A stretch of 5,468 nt of DNA, from positions 1 through 5,468 of the forward strand of contig SBBP01000080.1 in assembly GCA_005239655.1 (NCBI GenBank), in the 5' to 3' direction. This DNA comes from Candidatus Microgenomatus auricola. GTDB taxonomy: Bacteria > Patescibacteriota > Patescibacteriia > UBA9570 > XYC2-FULL-38-9. Shown here piece by piece: positions 1 through 5,382 of the stretch (position 1 is the first letter of the stretch; each line of letters begins with the position of its first letter). Below the pieces are notes generated by a model. It was not told where the DNA came from. It saw only the letters and a program-made list of their open reading frames with translations, and did not search any database. The position numbers and the translations under genes are program-made.

Positions 1-1
1 A

Positions 2-1513
2 GCACAACAGTTTTTCAGCACCATGAAACTGGAAAAAAAAGAACACGTCATTGCCACACAAATTCTCAAAGAAATTCTTGCACGGCTAAAATTCTTAGGC
101 AATGTTGGTCTCAACTACCTCACACTCGATCGTGCGGCATCCACACTCTCTGGCGGAGAGGCGCAACGTATTCGACTGGCAACACAAATTGGATCTTCGC
201 TCGTTGGGGTGCTCTACATTTTGGATGAACCGTCGATCGGTCTGCATCAACGTGACAATGCTCGACTGATCGAGACACTGAAACAACTCCGCGATTTACA
301 AAACACGGTCATTGTTGTCGAACATGACGAAGAAACCATTCACGCTTCCGATTATGTCATCGATATCGGCCCCGGAGCCGGGAAGCACGGCGGGAACGTT
401 GTTGCCACTGGCACACCGAACGAAATCGCCGCAAATGCCAAATCGATCACCGGTCGCTATCTGTCTGGAAAAGAAAAGATCGCCGTCCCCAAAAAACGCC
501 GACCTGGAAATGGAAAATCGCTCCGCATCATCGGCGCAGAAGAATTCAATTTACAAAATGTCGACGTGTCAGTTCCACTCGGCACATTCACCTGCATCAC
601 CGGTGTCTCTGGGTCAGGCAAATCCACATTGATGACCGAAATTTTAGCTCGCGCGCTCAATCAACATTTCTATAACGCAAAAGACTTACCAGGAAAACAC
701 AAAGAGATTACAGGTTTGCAGCATCTCGATAAAGTGATCGACATCGACCAATCGCCGATCGGCCGCACACCGCGATCAAACCCGGCAACATACACCGGAG
801 TCTTCACCGCGATTCGCGACCTGTTCACACAAATTCCAGAAGCGAAAATGCGTGGTTACAAAGCCGGCCGATTTTCCTTTAACGTCAAAGGTGGACGGTG
901 TGAAGTCTGCCAAGGCGATGGAGTGATTCGCATCGAAATGCATTTCCTGCCTGATGTCTATGTGGAATGCGAAGAGTGTCACGGCCAACGCTACAACAAG
1001 CAGGCGCTGGAAATTCACTACAAAGGAAAAACAATCGCCGATGTACTACACATGACCGTTGACGAAGCCTACGAATTCTTCGCAAACATCCCAAACATTC
1101 ACAAAAAAATGGAGACGCTGCGCGAAGTGGGATTGGGATACATCCAACTGGGGCAAAACGCCACAACACTTTCGGGTGGTGAAGCGCAACGTGTGAAACT
1201 CGCCACAGAATTGTCGCGCCGCGCCACAGGAAAAACACTCTACATTTTAGATGAACCCACAACCGGTTTACACTTTGCCGATGTGCAGCGCTTGTTAAAC
1301 GTGCTGCAGCAACTCGTCGACATGGGAAACTCCATACTGGTTATTGAACACAACCTCGATATTATCAAATCCGCAGATTGGATCATCGACCTTGGACCAG
1401 AAGGCGGTGATAAGGGCGGCACACTCGTTGCAGAGGGCACTCCAGAGGATGTGGCAAAGGTCGCAAACAGCTTCACTGGCCAGTTCCTCAAGAAGGTGCT
1501 TAAGTACACGTAA
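2..1513 (+). CDS. uvrA: UvrA, excinuclease ABC subunit A (C-terminal half; 5' end outside window)
   Basis: UvrA is the cytoplasmic damage-recognition ATPase of nucleotide excision repair; it works as a dimer and loads UvrB onto lesions. The reading frame is open from base 2, so the ATG at 23 is internal, not the start. In order one sees the first ABC signature LSGGEAQ (146-166) with Walker B LDEP and SIGLH (from 221), the second Walker [10 protein letters not shown] (602-628), the invariant stretch [19 protein letters not shown], and the C-terminal zinc module CX2C-X19-CX2C (cysteines at 899, 908, 968, 977). The second signature (1169-1189), Walker B (from 1247) and [10 protein letters not shown] follow. 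Zinc-finger spacing and the distance to the stop match the E. coli protein of about 940 residues, so roughly the last 500 residues are present and all visible catalytic motifs are intact. A small deviation is LRDLQNT where LRDLGNT is usual. The next gene begins 33 nt downstream on the same strand. Confidence 0.98.
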   Translation, partial: AQQFFSTMKLEKKEHVIATQILKEILARLKFLGNVGLNYLTLDRAASTLSGGEAQRIRLATQIGSSLVGVLYILDEPSIGLHQRDNARLIETLKQLRDLQNTVIVVEHDEETIHASDYVIDIGPGAGKHGGNVVATGTPNEIAANAKSITGRYLSGKEKIAVPKKRRPGNGKSLRIIGAEEFNLQNVDVSVPLGTFTCITGVSGSGKSTLMTEILARALNQHFYNAKDLPGKHKEITGLQHLDKVIDIDQSPIGRTPRSNPATYTGVFTAIRDLFTQIPEAKMRGYKAGRFSFNVKGGRCEVCQGDGVIRIEMHFLPDVYVECEECHGQRYNKQALEIHYKGKTIADVLHMTVDEAYEFFANIPNIHKKMETLREVGLGYIQLGQNATTLSGGEAQRVKLATELSRRATGKTLYILDEPTTGLHFADVQRLLNVLQQLVDMGNSILVIEHNLDIIKSADWIIDLGPEGGDKGGTLVAEGTPEDVAKVANSFTGQFLKKVLKYT

Positions 1514-1546
1514 CCGATCGCACACAACGTTGCAGATCGGATTCGT

Positions 1547-2452
1547 ATGCGTACGCTCAACCACGCCGTACTTAAAACACTCGCCTACCTCGACCTGTTT
1601 GATTTTGCACCATCGCTGCTCGAGCTCGAACGTTGGTTGCTGCGCACTGACGAGCCGCACACGGCGACCGATATTCAACATGTTTTGGAATCTGACCCAC
1701 ACATTCACTGCGCGGAGGGGTTCTATTTTTTGACCGACCGCGATCAGCTCGTCGCACTGCGCAAACAGAAATATCGTTTGAGTGAAGAAAAGTGGAAACG
1801 CACGAGACGATACCTTCGTCTTGTTGCTGTAATGCCCTTTGTCGACGGTGTGTGGCTCATCAATTCGATGGGTTGGGAAAACGCACGCGAACGCAGCGAT
1901 GTCGATCTGCTCATTGTTGCTCGTCCCGGACACATCTGGTCTGCGCGATTGTGGACGACCGCAGTAATGAAGTTACTCCGCCAACGTCCTCATGAACAAT
2001 CGGAAGATCGTGCGATTTGTCTGTCACTCTACATTTCTGCAGATCACCTCAACTTGGAGCCGTACCGCCTGCAGAGCGGCGACATCCACTACTCGTTTTG
2101 GGTCAACCAGTGCTACCCGCTGTACGACACTGGGCAGTACGAAAAATTCCAACAACACAATGCGTGGCTCAAGAAGGTATTTGCTCAGCCACGTTGGCCG
2201 CATACCATCGAACGACGCATGATCCGGCTCACCGCCGCAGAACGCGCGATCAAGCGCCTACTCGAACTGTGCAGCAACGAACAGCTCTTCAAAAAAATCC
2301 AGTGGCGCATTCTGCCAAACAACCTACGTGCAATGGCAAATCAAGACCAACGTGTAGTGATGAATGACACAATTCTCAAACTGCACACCAACGATAGGCG
2401 ACAGCAAAAACAACAACAGTGGGAGGAACGACTACGCGCACTACAGATATGA
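1547..2452 (+). CDS. Nucleotidyltransferase-like protein with N-terminal helical/winged-helix-like region, function unknown
   Basis: This is a 301-residue soluble protein with no signal peptide or membrane segment. Residues about 1-90 read as a helical, possibly winged-helix-like segment (YLDLFDF, then GFYFL near 58-62). Residues 101-124 resemble the core of minimal (MNT/pol-beta-like) nucleotidyltransferases: a hydrophobic strand, a Ser-containing turn (INSMGWENA) and then SDVDLLIV, with D118 and D120 as the presumed metal ligands. The usual GS or GG before the motif is NS here (N106-S107), so catalytic competence is uncertain and the third carboxylate was not identified. The C-terminal 80 residues are basic and helical and end in a Gln-rich coiled-coil-like stretch (RRQQKQQQWEERL). 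The ATG at 1547 is chosen as the first start in frame after uvrA; its Shine-Dalgarno site is weak. The stop overlaps the next start as ATGA, indicating translational coupling to the membrane protein. The link to nucleotidyl transfer rests on the motif alone; substrate and pathway are unknown. Confidence 0.8.
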   Translation: MRTLNHAVLKTLAYLDLFDFAPSLLELERWLLRTDEPHTATDIQHVLESDPHIHCAEGFYFLTDRDQLVALRKQKYRLSEEKWKRTRRYLRLVAVMPFVDGVWLINSMGWENARERSDVDLLIVARPGHIWSARLWTTAVMKLLRQRPHEQSEDRAICLSLYISADHLNLEPYRLQSGDIHYSFWVNQCYPLYDTGQYEKFQQHNAWLKKVFAQPRWPHTIERRMIRLTAAERAIKRLLELCSNEQLFKKIQWRILPNNLRAMANQDQRVVMNDTILKLHTNDRRQQKQQQWEERLRALQI

Positions 2453-3759
2453 AGCTCTTGCGATTCACCATCGTCCACGAACTGCTGCTAGCACTGATCA
2501 TTCTGTTGTTACCATGGCAGGCACGGTGGATTGCGATTCCTGGAACGCTCAATGGTGCGACTTGGGAGTACGGAACACTGTCCCTCTATGCAGTTGACAT
2601 CCTTGTTCTGTGCATTATCGCCGTCAGCTGCGCGATAGCCCTGATGAATACATCACGGCCGCATATTCATCTTTCCGGAGCGCTGGCTCTTTTTCTCTTG
2701 ATTGTGTCATCAATGGGAATCGCATTTGCCACCAACACACTTTCTGCCATTTTTTGGCTGGCCAAACTGGCTGAGGGTGTTGCGCTCTTCTTCTGTATCA
2801 GCCTCGCGCGTCTGCCATTTGAGCGGATTGCGATGGCATGGACCGTTGCCGGTGTGATCCAAAGCATCCTCGCCATCCTTCAGTTCACCACACAGCGAAT
2901 TGTCGGCAGCACCTGGTTTGGAATGGCCAACCAAGATCCGAACAGCTTGGGAGTGCAGGTGATACAAACAGAAATGGGGCGGGTTCTTCGCGCTTACGGT
3001 TCTCTTCCCCATCCCAATATGCTCGCGGGGTTCCTGGTCATCACCATCATTGTTGGGTTGGTCCTTTTTTGGCGAACCGACTCAGCATTCAAACGAGTTC
3101 TCCTTCCTATCGCGGTTGGCATTGAAGCCAGTGCGCTCTGGATGACATTCTCACGACAGGCATGGATTGCCCTTGCGGTCGCACTGATCGTGTGCACCGC
3201 CTATGCCTTCAAGGTGTCACGGTCATTCCCAAGCCGCGTGGCGTTTGGCATCGGATGTACGGTGCTGCCAATGGTCGTGTTCTCGTTGGTTTTTCCGGAA
3301 TTGATGCACAGCCGCATTGATACACAGAACCGGCTTGAACAACAATCAGTAAACGAACGACAAGAATACGTTGAAGAAAGTATTGCGGTATTACGCGAAC
3401 ACTGGTTTACAGGTATCGGCATCGGCAACAACACAGCGTATACGCACGATGCAGACCGTGATCGTGGAATCTACAAATCGGGCAGCTCCTACCAGCCAGT
3501 GCACAACGTCTATCTCTTGGTGTTTGTAGAGCTGGGCATCTTTGGACTTGTGGGATTCCTGCTCTTTGGACTCAGCCTGTTGTACAAAACGCGCTGGCGG
3601 CATGTTTCGGTATTCACCTGGAGCGTCTGCCTCATTGCTCTTGCGGTGATTGGATTCTTTGATCACTATCTGTGGTCGCTCCACTTTGGAATTCTGTTGT
3701 TTTGGATCGCGGCCGGGTTGTTGAGCAATGCAAAGGAACATGTGGATAATTATGTTTGA
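2449..3759 (+). CDS. O-antigen ligase / Wzy-type polymerase family membrane protein
   Basis: This 436-residue integral membrane protein has about ten to twelve hydrophobic segments. Visible family features are PHPN at 187-190, a TFSRQAW segment at 233-239 preceding a membrane helix, and a large extracytoplasmic loop (about 283-350). That loop holds ERQEYVEESIAVLREHWF-TGIGIGN, the typical 'hWxGhGhGN' element. HNVYLLVFVELGIFG at 352-366 matches the HN-hhL-hhhE-G motif of WaaL/Wzy proteins, and a C-terminal FDHYLWSLHFG follows. Such proteins join or polymerise undecaprenyl-linked glycans on the outer face of the cytoplasmic membrane. Ligase, polymerase and protein O-glycosyltransferase (PglL-like) cannot be told apart here, and no other glycan genes are in the window. 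The ATG at 2449 overlaps the upstream TGA (ATGA) and is preferred; a GTG at 2419 in frame would add ten hydrophilic residues before the first membrane helix. No own promoter is evident, so expression probably depends on the upstream genes. Confidence 0.88.
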   Translation: MKLLRFTIVHELLLALIILLLPWQARWIAIPGTLNGATWEYGTLSLYAVDILVLCIIAVSCAIALMNTSRPHIHLSGALALFLLIVSSMGIAFATNTLSAIFWLAKLAEGVALFFCISLARLPFERIAMAWTVAGVIQSILAILQFTTQRIVGSTWFGMANQDPNSLGVQVIQTEMGRVLRAYGSLPHPNMLAGFLVITIIVGLVLFWRTDSAFKRVLLPIAVGIEASALWMTFSRQAWIALAVALIVCTAYAFKVSRSFPSRVAFGIGCTVLPMVVFSLVFPELMHSRIDTQNRLEQQSVNERQEYVEESIAVLREHWFTGIGIGNNTAYTHDADRDRGIYKSGSSYQPVHNVYLLVFVELGIFGLVGFLLFGLSLLYKTRWRHVSVFTWSVCLIALAVIGFFDHYLWSLHFGILLFWIAAGLLSNAKEHVDNYV

Positions 3760-3773
3760 CATGAATACAGGGC

Positions 3774-3884
3774 CTATTTACAATAATATCCAATATGATC
3801 GGCCATCTCATTTGCACAACAAAGGCATTCGTCGTCCCAGCCATCTACCACTGGAATTTTGTACATTGTGGGGTTGAAGGTCAT
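3774..3884 (-). CDS. Possible 36-residue cysteine-rich small protein (candidate only)
   Basis: On the minus strand an ATG at 3884 opens a 36-codon frame ending in TAG at 3774. The peptide has a protein-like acidic and aromatic character (YKIPVVDGWDDE) and a Cys-rich tail with CLCC and a terminal YYCK. GAG lies 5 nt upstream of the ATG, which is a weak ribosome site, and a small perfect hairpin (TCGGC-ATAA-GCCGA, 3888-3901) sits just before it. The frame stays open far upstream only because the GC-rich gene on the other strand lacks stops in that phase, so openness alone is not evidence. No family is recognised. It could equally be chance in the 3' untranslated region of the membrane-protein gene. 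Confidence 0.18.
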   Translation of the reverse strand: MTFNPTMYKIPVVDGWDDECLCCANEMADHIGYYCK

Positions 3885-3925
3885 ATCTCGGCATAAGCCG
3901 AAATCGAAACGTATACCGACAGACC

Positions 3926-3951
3926 AAGACCCCGCAATCACGCGGGGTCTT
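3926..3951 (+). terminator. Strong GC-rich hairpin, probable intrinsic terminator
   Basis: A perfect 10-bp stem (AAGACCCCGC / GCGGGGTCTT) encloses the 6-nt loop AATCAC. The right arm runs into TCTTTGATT, a short U-rich tail, and the left arm begins with AA, so the element is only weakly U-tailed on either strand. It lies 166 nt after the membrane-protein stop and 176 nt before the next gene. It most likely ends the uvrA-nucleotidyltransferase-membrane protein transcript. An alternative is a structural element in the leader of the downstream gene. Confidence 0.6.
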
Positions 3952-4037
3952 TGATTAACGGATACGTTCGTGACGACTGCACATGCAGTCCGCACATTGG
4001 CAACGGAAGAAAGGGTTCGGTTCAGAATCGTTGAAGC

Positions 4038-4091
4038 GCTAGGCTGCGAAGAGTATAGGATTGCAACATCCTGTCTTCCTCGCACCCTAGC
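4038..4091 (+). ncRNA. Long imperfect RNA hairpin in the leader (candidate structured RNA)
   Basis: Bases 4038-4061 face 4068-4091 across a 6-nt loop (TGCAAC). Of 24 opposed positions, 21 can pair: GCTAGG/CCTAGC at the base, TGCGA/TCGCA, a short GAG/TTC segment containing one G-U pair, two further pairs including a U-G, and AGGAT/ATCCT under the loop. Three single mismatches interrupt it, and no bulges are needed. Such length without bulges is unlikely by chance. It ends 36 nt before the start codon and 20 nt before the Shine-Dalgarno site, so it could be a 5'-UTR control element, a transcript-stabilising stem or part of a separate small RNA. Which strand is transcribed is not known. Confidence 0.45.
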
Positions 4092-4111
4092 ACTCCGATT
4101 CCACCGGGTCA

Positions 4112-4120
4112 GAGAGGAGA
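4112..4120 (+). promoter_or_regulatory. Consensus Shine-Dalgarno site for the gene at 4128
   Basis: GAGAGGAGA contains the AGGAG core (4115-4119) 8 nt before the ATG at 4128. It is by far the strongest ribosome-binding site in the window and fixes the start of the GC-rich gene. The other genes have weak sites or rely on coupling. Confidence 0.8.
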
Positions 4121-4127
4121 TTTCAGC

Positions 4128-4442
4128 ATGACGAAGAAAGAATTGTCCGTGATGGATCTCGTCGAACACGTCGGCCTGCGCCGGCGCGTCACCCACTTCA
4201 TCAAGCTGTGCCGCCTCGTGGCCAGCAAGGTGATCAACGACTTCCACAAGTCGGGCTACATCGCGGAGGCGCGGAACATCCTGCGTGCCATCTTCGGCAG
4301 GGCGCCGAAAAGCGACTTTCGGGTACTGAGCCTGCGCGTGGACTTCGCGCTGCTCCTCTGCTGTGCAGAGGCGCTGCTCAAGCACCAGAAGCCGCCGGTG
4401 AAGGTTGCGTGGGCCACGATCCATGTGAGTCGGGTGGTCTAG
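4128..4442 (+). CDS. Small basic helical protein of unknown function, strongly GC-biased
   Basis: This 104-residue protein starts at an ATG with a consensus Shine-Dalgarno site, which is the main support that it is real. No family is recognised. The sequence is Leu/Val/Arg/Lys-rich, predicted mostly helical and net basic, with amphipathic stretches such as VGLRRRVTHFIKLCRLVASK (about 15-34). A hydrophobic segment with paired cysteines (FALLLCCAEALL, about 73-84) follows. There is no signal peptide and no clear membrane helix, zinc motif or catalytic motif. By hand count 91 of 104 codons end in G or C (about 87%), against 10 of the first 30 in the visible uvrA and 16 of the first 30 in the antitoxin. 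It is monocistronic in layout: hairpin-rich leader upstream, and a hairpin around its stop plus a C-rich tract downstream. The bias suggests transfer, or selection for optimal codons in a strongly expressed gene. A small nucleic-acid-binding or ribosome-associated protein would fit the charge, but that is only a guess. Confidence 0.65.
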   Translation: MTKKELSVMDLVEHVGLRRRVTHFIKLCRLVASKVINDFHKSGYIAEARNILRAIFGRAPKSDFRVLSLRVDFALLLCCAEALLKHQKPPVKVAWATIHVSRVV

Positions 4443-4455
4443 TTCTCGACCACCC
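4432..4455 (+). terminator. Hairpin enclosing the stop codon of the GC-rich gene
   Basis: A perfect 8-bp stem GGGTGGTC / GACCACCC has the 8-nt loop TAGTTCTC. The TAG stop (4440-4442) is the first three bases of the loop. No uridine run follows directly, so it is not a classical intrinsic terminator. Together with the adjoining C-rich tract it may end transcription with Rho's help or protect the mRNA 3' end. Confidence 0.4.
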
Positions 4456-4514
4456 CCTCCATCCTACCTCCTCAGCTCCGCCCCTCTCCCACCTTCCGTT
4501 GCCCCCTTTTTCTT
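4451..4514 (+). promoter_or_regulatory. C-rich, G-poor pyrimidine tract, possible Rho-utilisation (rut) site
   Basis: Of 64 bases, 55 are pyrimidines, with 36 C and only 4 G, ending in C5-T5. C-over-G enrichment just after a coding region is the known signature of Rho loading sites. The tract also holds ACCTCCT (4466-4472), like the 16S anti-Shine-Dalgarno core. Its CTCCTC (4468-4473) is complementary to the GAGGAG at 4114-4119 in front of the same gene. A sharp change to AT-rich sequence follows at about 4515, so the tract also marks a composition boundary. Confidence 0.35.
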
Positions 4515-4520
4515 GATTGT

Positions 4521-4643
4521 CAGGCCATATGGCTGGCAGCCAAAACAGAGGGAAAAACAATCACCAAAGAAATCTTGGAGTACAAAAACTTCGAGATTTT
4601 ACCGTTGCTTTCTAAGTTGACAGAATTGATTCATATGATATAG
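4521..4643 (+). pseudogene. Apparent C-terminal coding remnant of an unknown gene
   Basis: From 4521 a frame of 40 codons runs to TAG at 4641-4643 and translates to a protein-like, amphipathic sequence beginning QAIWLAAKTEGKTITKEILE and ending LLSKLTELIHMI. It is open upstream into the C-rich tract but has no ATG or GTG start or ribosome site there, and its composition agrees with the AT-rich downstream side. It therefore looks like the tail of a gene whose front was lost at the ~4515 junction. No family is recognised, and a 40-codon run without a stop can arise by chance. Confidence 0.3.
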
Positions 4644-4644
4644 T
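4617..4644 (+). promoter_or_regulatory. Sigma-70-type promoter of the toxin-antitoxin operon
   Basis: A perfect -35 TTGACA (4617-4622), 16 nt and TATAGT (4639-4644; five of six consensus positions) lie 34 nt before the antitoxin ATG. A second possible -10, TATACT (4648-4653), is too far from this -35 but sits 15 nt after TTGATT (4627-4632). This is the best promoter in the window. It overlaps the end of the apparent gene remnant. Confidence 0.65.
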
Positions 4645-4663
4645 AATTATACTAATTGTAGTA
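4641..4663 (+). promoter_or_regulatory. Probable operator: three alternating TAGTA/TACTA half-sites
   Basis: TAGTA (4641-4645), TACTA (4650-4654) and TAGTA (4659-4663) occur at exactly 9-bp steps in alternating orientation. The first two form a perfect inverted repeat around ATTA. The first half-site overlaps the -10 box and the others lie just after it, ending 14 nt before the antitoxin start. Antitoxins of this kind repress their own operon at palindromes over the promoter, so autoregulation is the expected role; binding itself is inferred. Confidence 0.5.
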
Positions 4664-4677
4664 ATCTAGGATGTATG

Positions 4678-4986
4678 ATGAAAAATCCAAGTAAAACCGT
4701 CACGATGATGCAGCTGCGTCAACATATTGGCGAGGTTGTGAATGATGTCCTCTATACCAGCATCAGTTATGTCGTTGAGAGGCGCGGCAAACCGATTTGC
4801 AGGATTCAACCATACCGCGGCGAGTCAGCGAGCGTAGTGCCAGAAGATACAGATCACGGTCGAAGAATCGACCATTTATTTGGTTCCATAAAAAAAATGA
4901 GAAAAGAGGAACTCGAGAATTGGACAGAAAAATATACCCACGTTGATCAGAAGTACGAACGCAAAATACAGAAAGCGTGGAAATAA
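4678..4986 (+). CDS. Phd/YefM-like antitoxin
   Basis: The protein has 102 residues from the ATG at 4678. That start is preferred because AGGA (4668-4671) lies 6 nt upstream, against only 3 nt for the adjacent ATG at 4675, which would add one Met. Residues about 5-45 match the Phd/YefM DNA-binding fold: TVTMMQLRQHIGEVVNDV, then YVVERRGKPICRIQPY. In this family that half dimerises and binds the operator, while the disordered C-terminal half wraps the toxin. Here the C-terminal part (about 60-102) is charged and helical (KKMRKEELENWTEKY and a Lys-rich end) and makes the protein somewhat longer than usual. The toxin gene follows 5 nt after the stop. The promoter and half-site array just upstream suggest autorepression. 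Family assignment is firm at the fold level; the exact class name (VapB, Phd or YefM) is not decided by the sequence. Confidence 0.85.
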   Translation: MKNPSKTVTMMQLRQHIGEVVNDVLYTSISYVVERRGKPICRIQPYRGESASVVPEDTDHGRRIDHLFGSIKKMRKEELENWTEKYTHVDQKYERKIQKAWK

Positions 4987-4991
4987 CCACT

Positions 4992-5375
4992 ATGCACGGT
5001 GTTGTTGATACAAACATCCTCATTTATTTTGTACGCGGCCAGACTCAGGGACGTTGGCTGCGAGAACAACTCAAACACTCTCCCAAAAAATTTGGCATTT
5101 CGGTGATTACAGAAACAGAACTACTGGCGAAACCCCAATTATCCGATGAGGAAAAATTATTGATTGAAGACTGCCTACAAGAATTCATTATTATCCCTGT
5201 AGATTCGACAATAGCACATTGGGCAGCGCTGTATCGTTCCCGCTATACGCTGGGGCTTGGCGATGCGTTGATTGCAGCCACAGCCCGCAGTCTTGACCTA
5301 TCGCTCTGGACATACAATCTCAAAGATTTTCAAAAAATCAAGGGGCTTGTCATACAACAACCCAACCGCACGTAA
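4992..5375 (+). CDS. vapC: PIN-domain ribonuclease toxin (VapC-type)
   Basis: This 127-residue PIN-domain protein has the usual VapC length. Expected acidic active-site residues are present: D6 in VVDTNILIYF, E43 in ITETELLA, D91 in LGLGDALIAATA and D112 in TYNLKDF. VapC toxins are Mg2+-dependent endoribonucleases that cut specific RNAs (often initiator tRNA or 23S rRNA) and are held inactive by the antitoxin from the same operon. The ATG at 4992 begins just before the first beta strand and is preferred. A GTG at 4977 would overlap the antitoxin by 10 nt and add five residues. Ribosome binding is weak (GGA about 11 nt upstream), so translation probably depends on reinitiation after the antitoxin, keeping toxin below antitoxin. 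All catalytic positions are intact, so an active toxin is expected, but the target is unknown. Confidence 0.92.
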   Translation: MHGVVDTNILIYFVRGQTQGRWLREQLKHSPKKFGISVITETELLAKPQLSDEEKLLIEDCLQEFIIIPVDSTIAHWAALYRSRYTLGLGDALIAATARSLDLSLWTYNLKDFQKIKGLVIQQPNRT

Positions 5376-5382
5376 TAGATAA

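Larger units (their letters stand above)
3952..4127 (+). other. Structured leader upstream of the GC-rich gene
   Basis: These 176 bases carry no convincing gene but are unusually rich in inverted repeats. In order they are a perfect 6-bp stem GACTGC-ACAT-GCAGTC (3975-3990), a 5-bp CAACG/CGTTG pairing enclosing 23 nt (4001-4033), and the long hairpin at 4038-4091 listed separately. A 19-codon open frame starting at 3983 ends in TAG at 4040-4042, inside the base of the long hairpin, but it lacks a Shine-Dalgarno site. No strong promoter is seen. TTGAAG (4031-4036), 17 nt and TATAGG (4054-4059) is the best match, and it would place the start of transcription inside the long hairpin. No known riboswitch or RNA family is recognised. 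Confidence 0.45.

Noticed and set aside
1295..1933. 212-codon minus-strand open frame across the uvrA end and the nucleotidyltransferase start
   Set aside because: It spans two clear + strand genes and the junction between them; shadow of their codon use.
2419..2448. GTG start giving a longer membrane protein
   Set aside because: It would add a hydrophilic ten-residue stretch before the first membrane helix and has no ribosome site, while the ATG at 2449 forms a classic ATGA overlap.
3761..3877. 38-codon + strand frame starting 1 nt after the membrane-protein stop
   Set aside because: No own Shine-Dalgarno site, and the translation (His/Pro/Arg-rich, no recognisable pattern) looks less protein-like than the opposite strand. 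Translational coupling is possible but unsupported.
4013..4030. tRNA T-arm-like stretch GGGTTCGGTTC
   Set aside because: No matching T-stem, anticodon arm or acceptor stem is found around it.
4031..4059. Promoter TTGAAG-17-TATAGG for the GC-rich gene
   Set aside because: The -10 lacks the conserved final T, and the element lies inside a long hairpin. Kept only as a rival explanation, not annotated as a promoter.
3774..4424. 216-codon minus-strand open frame covering the GC-rich gene and its leader
   Set aside because: It is open because the opposite strand's GC-rich codons leave few stops in this phase. It runs through three strong hairpins and its N-terminal half has the Arg/Ala/Asp-rich look of a mirror translation. 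The + strand gene has a consensus Shine-Dalgarno site; this frame does not.
4208..4516. 102-codon + strand frame inside the GC-rich gene
   Set aside because: Translation is low-complexity Pro/Arg/Ala/Gly (out-of-phase reading) and ends in the C-rich tract; no ribosome site.
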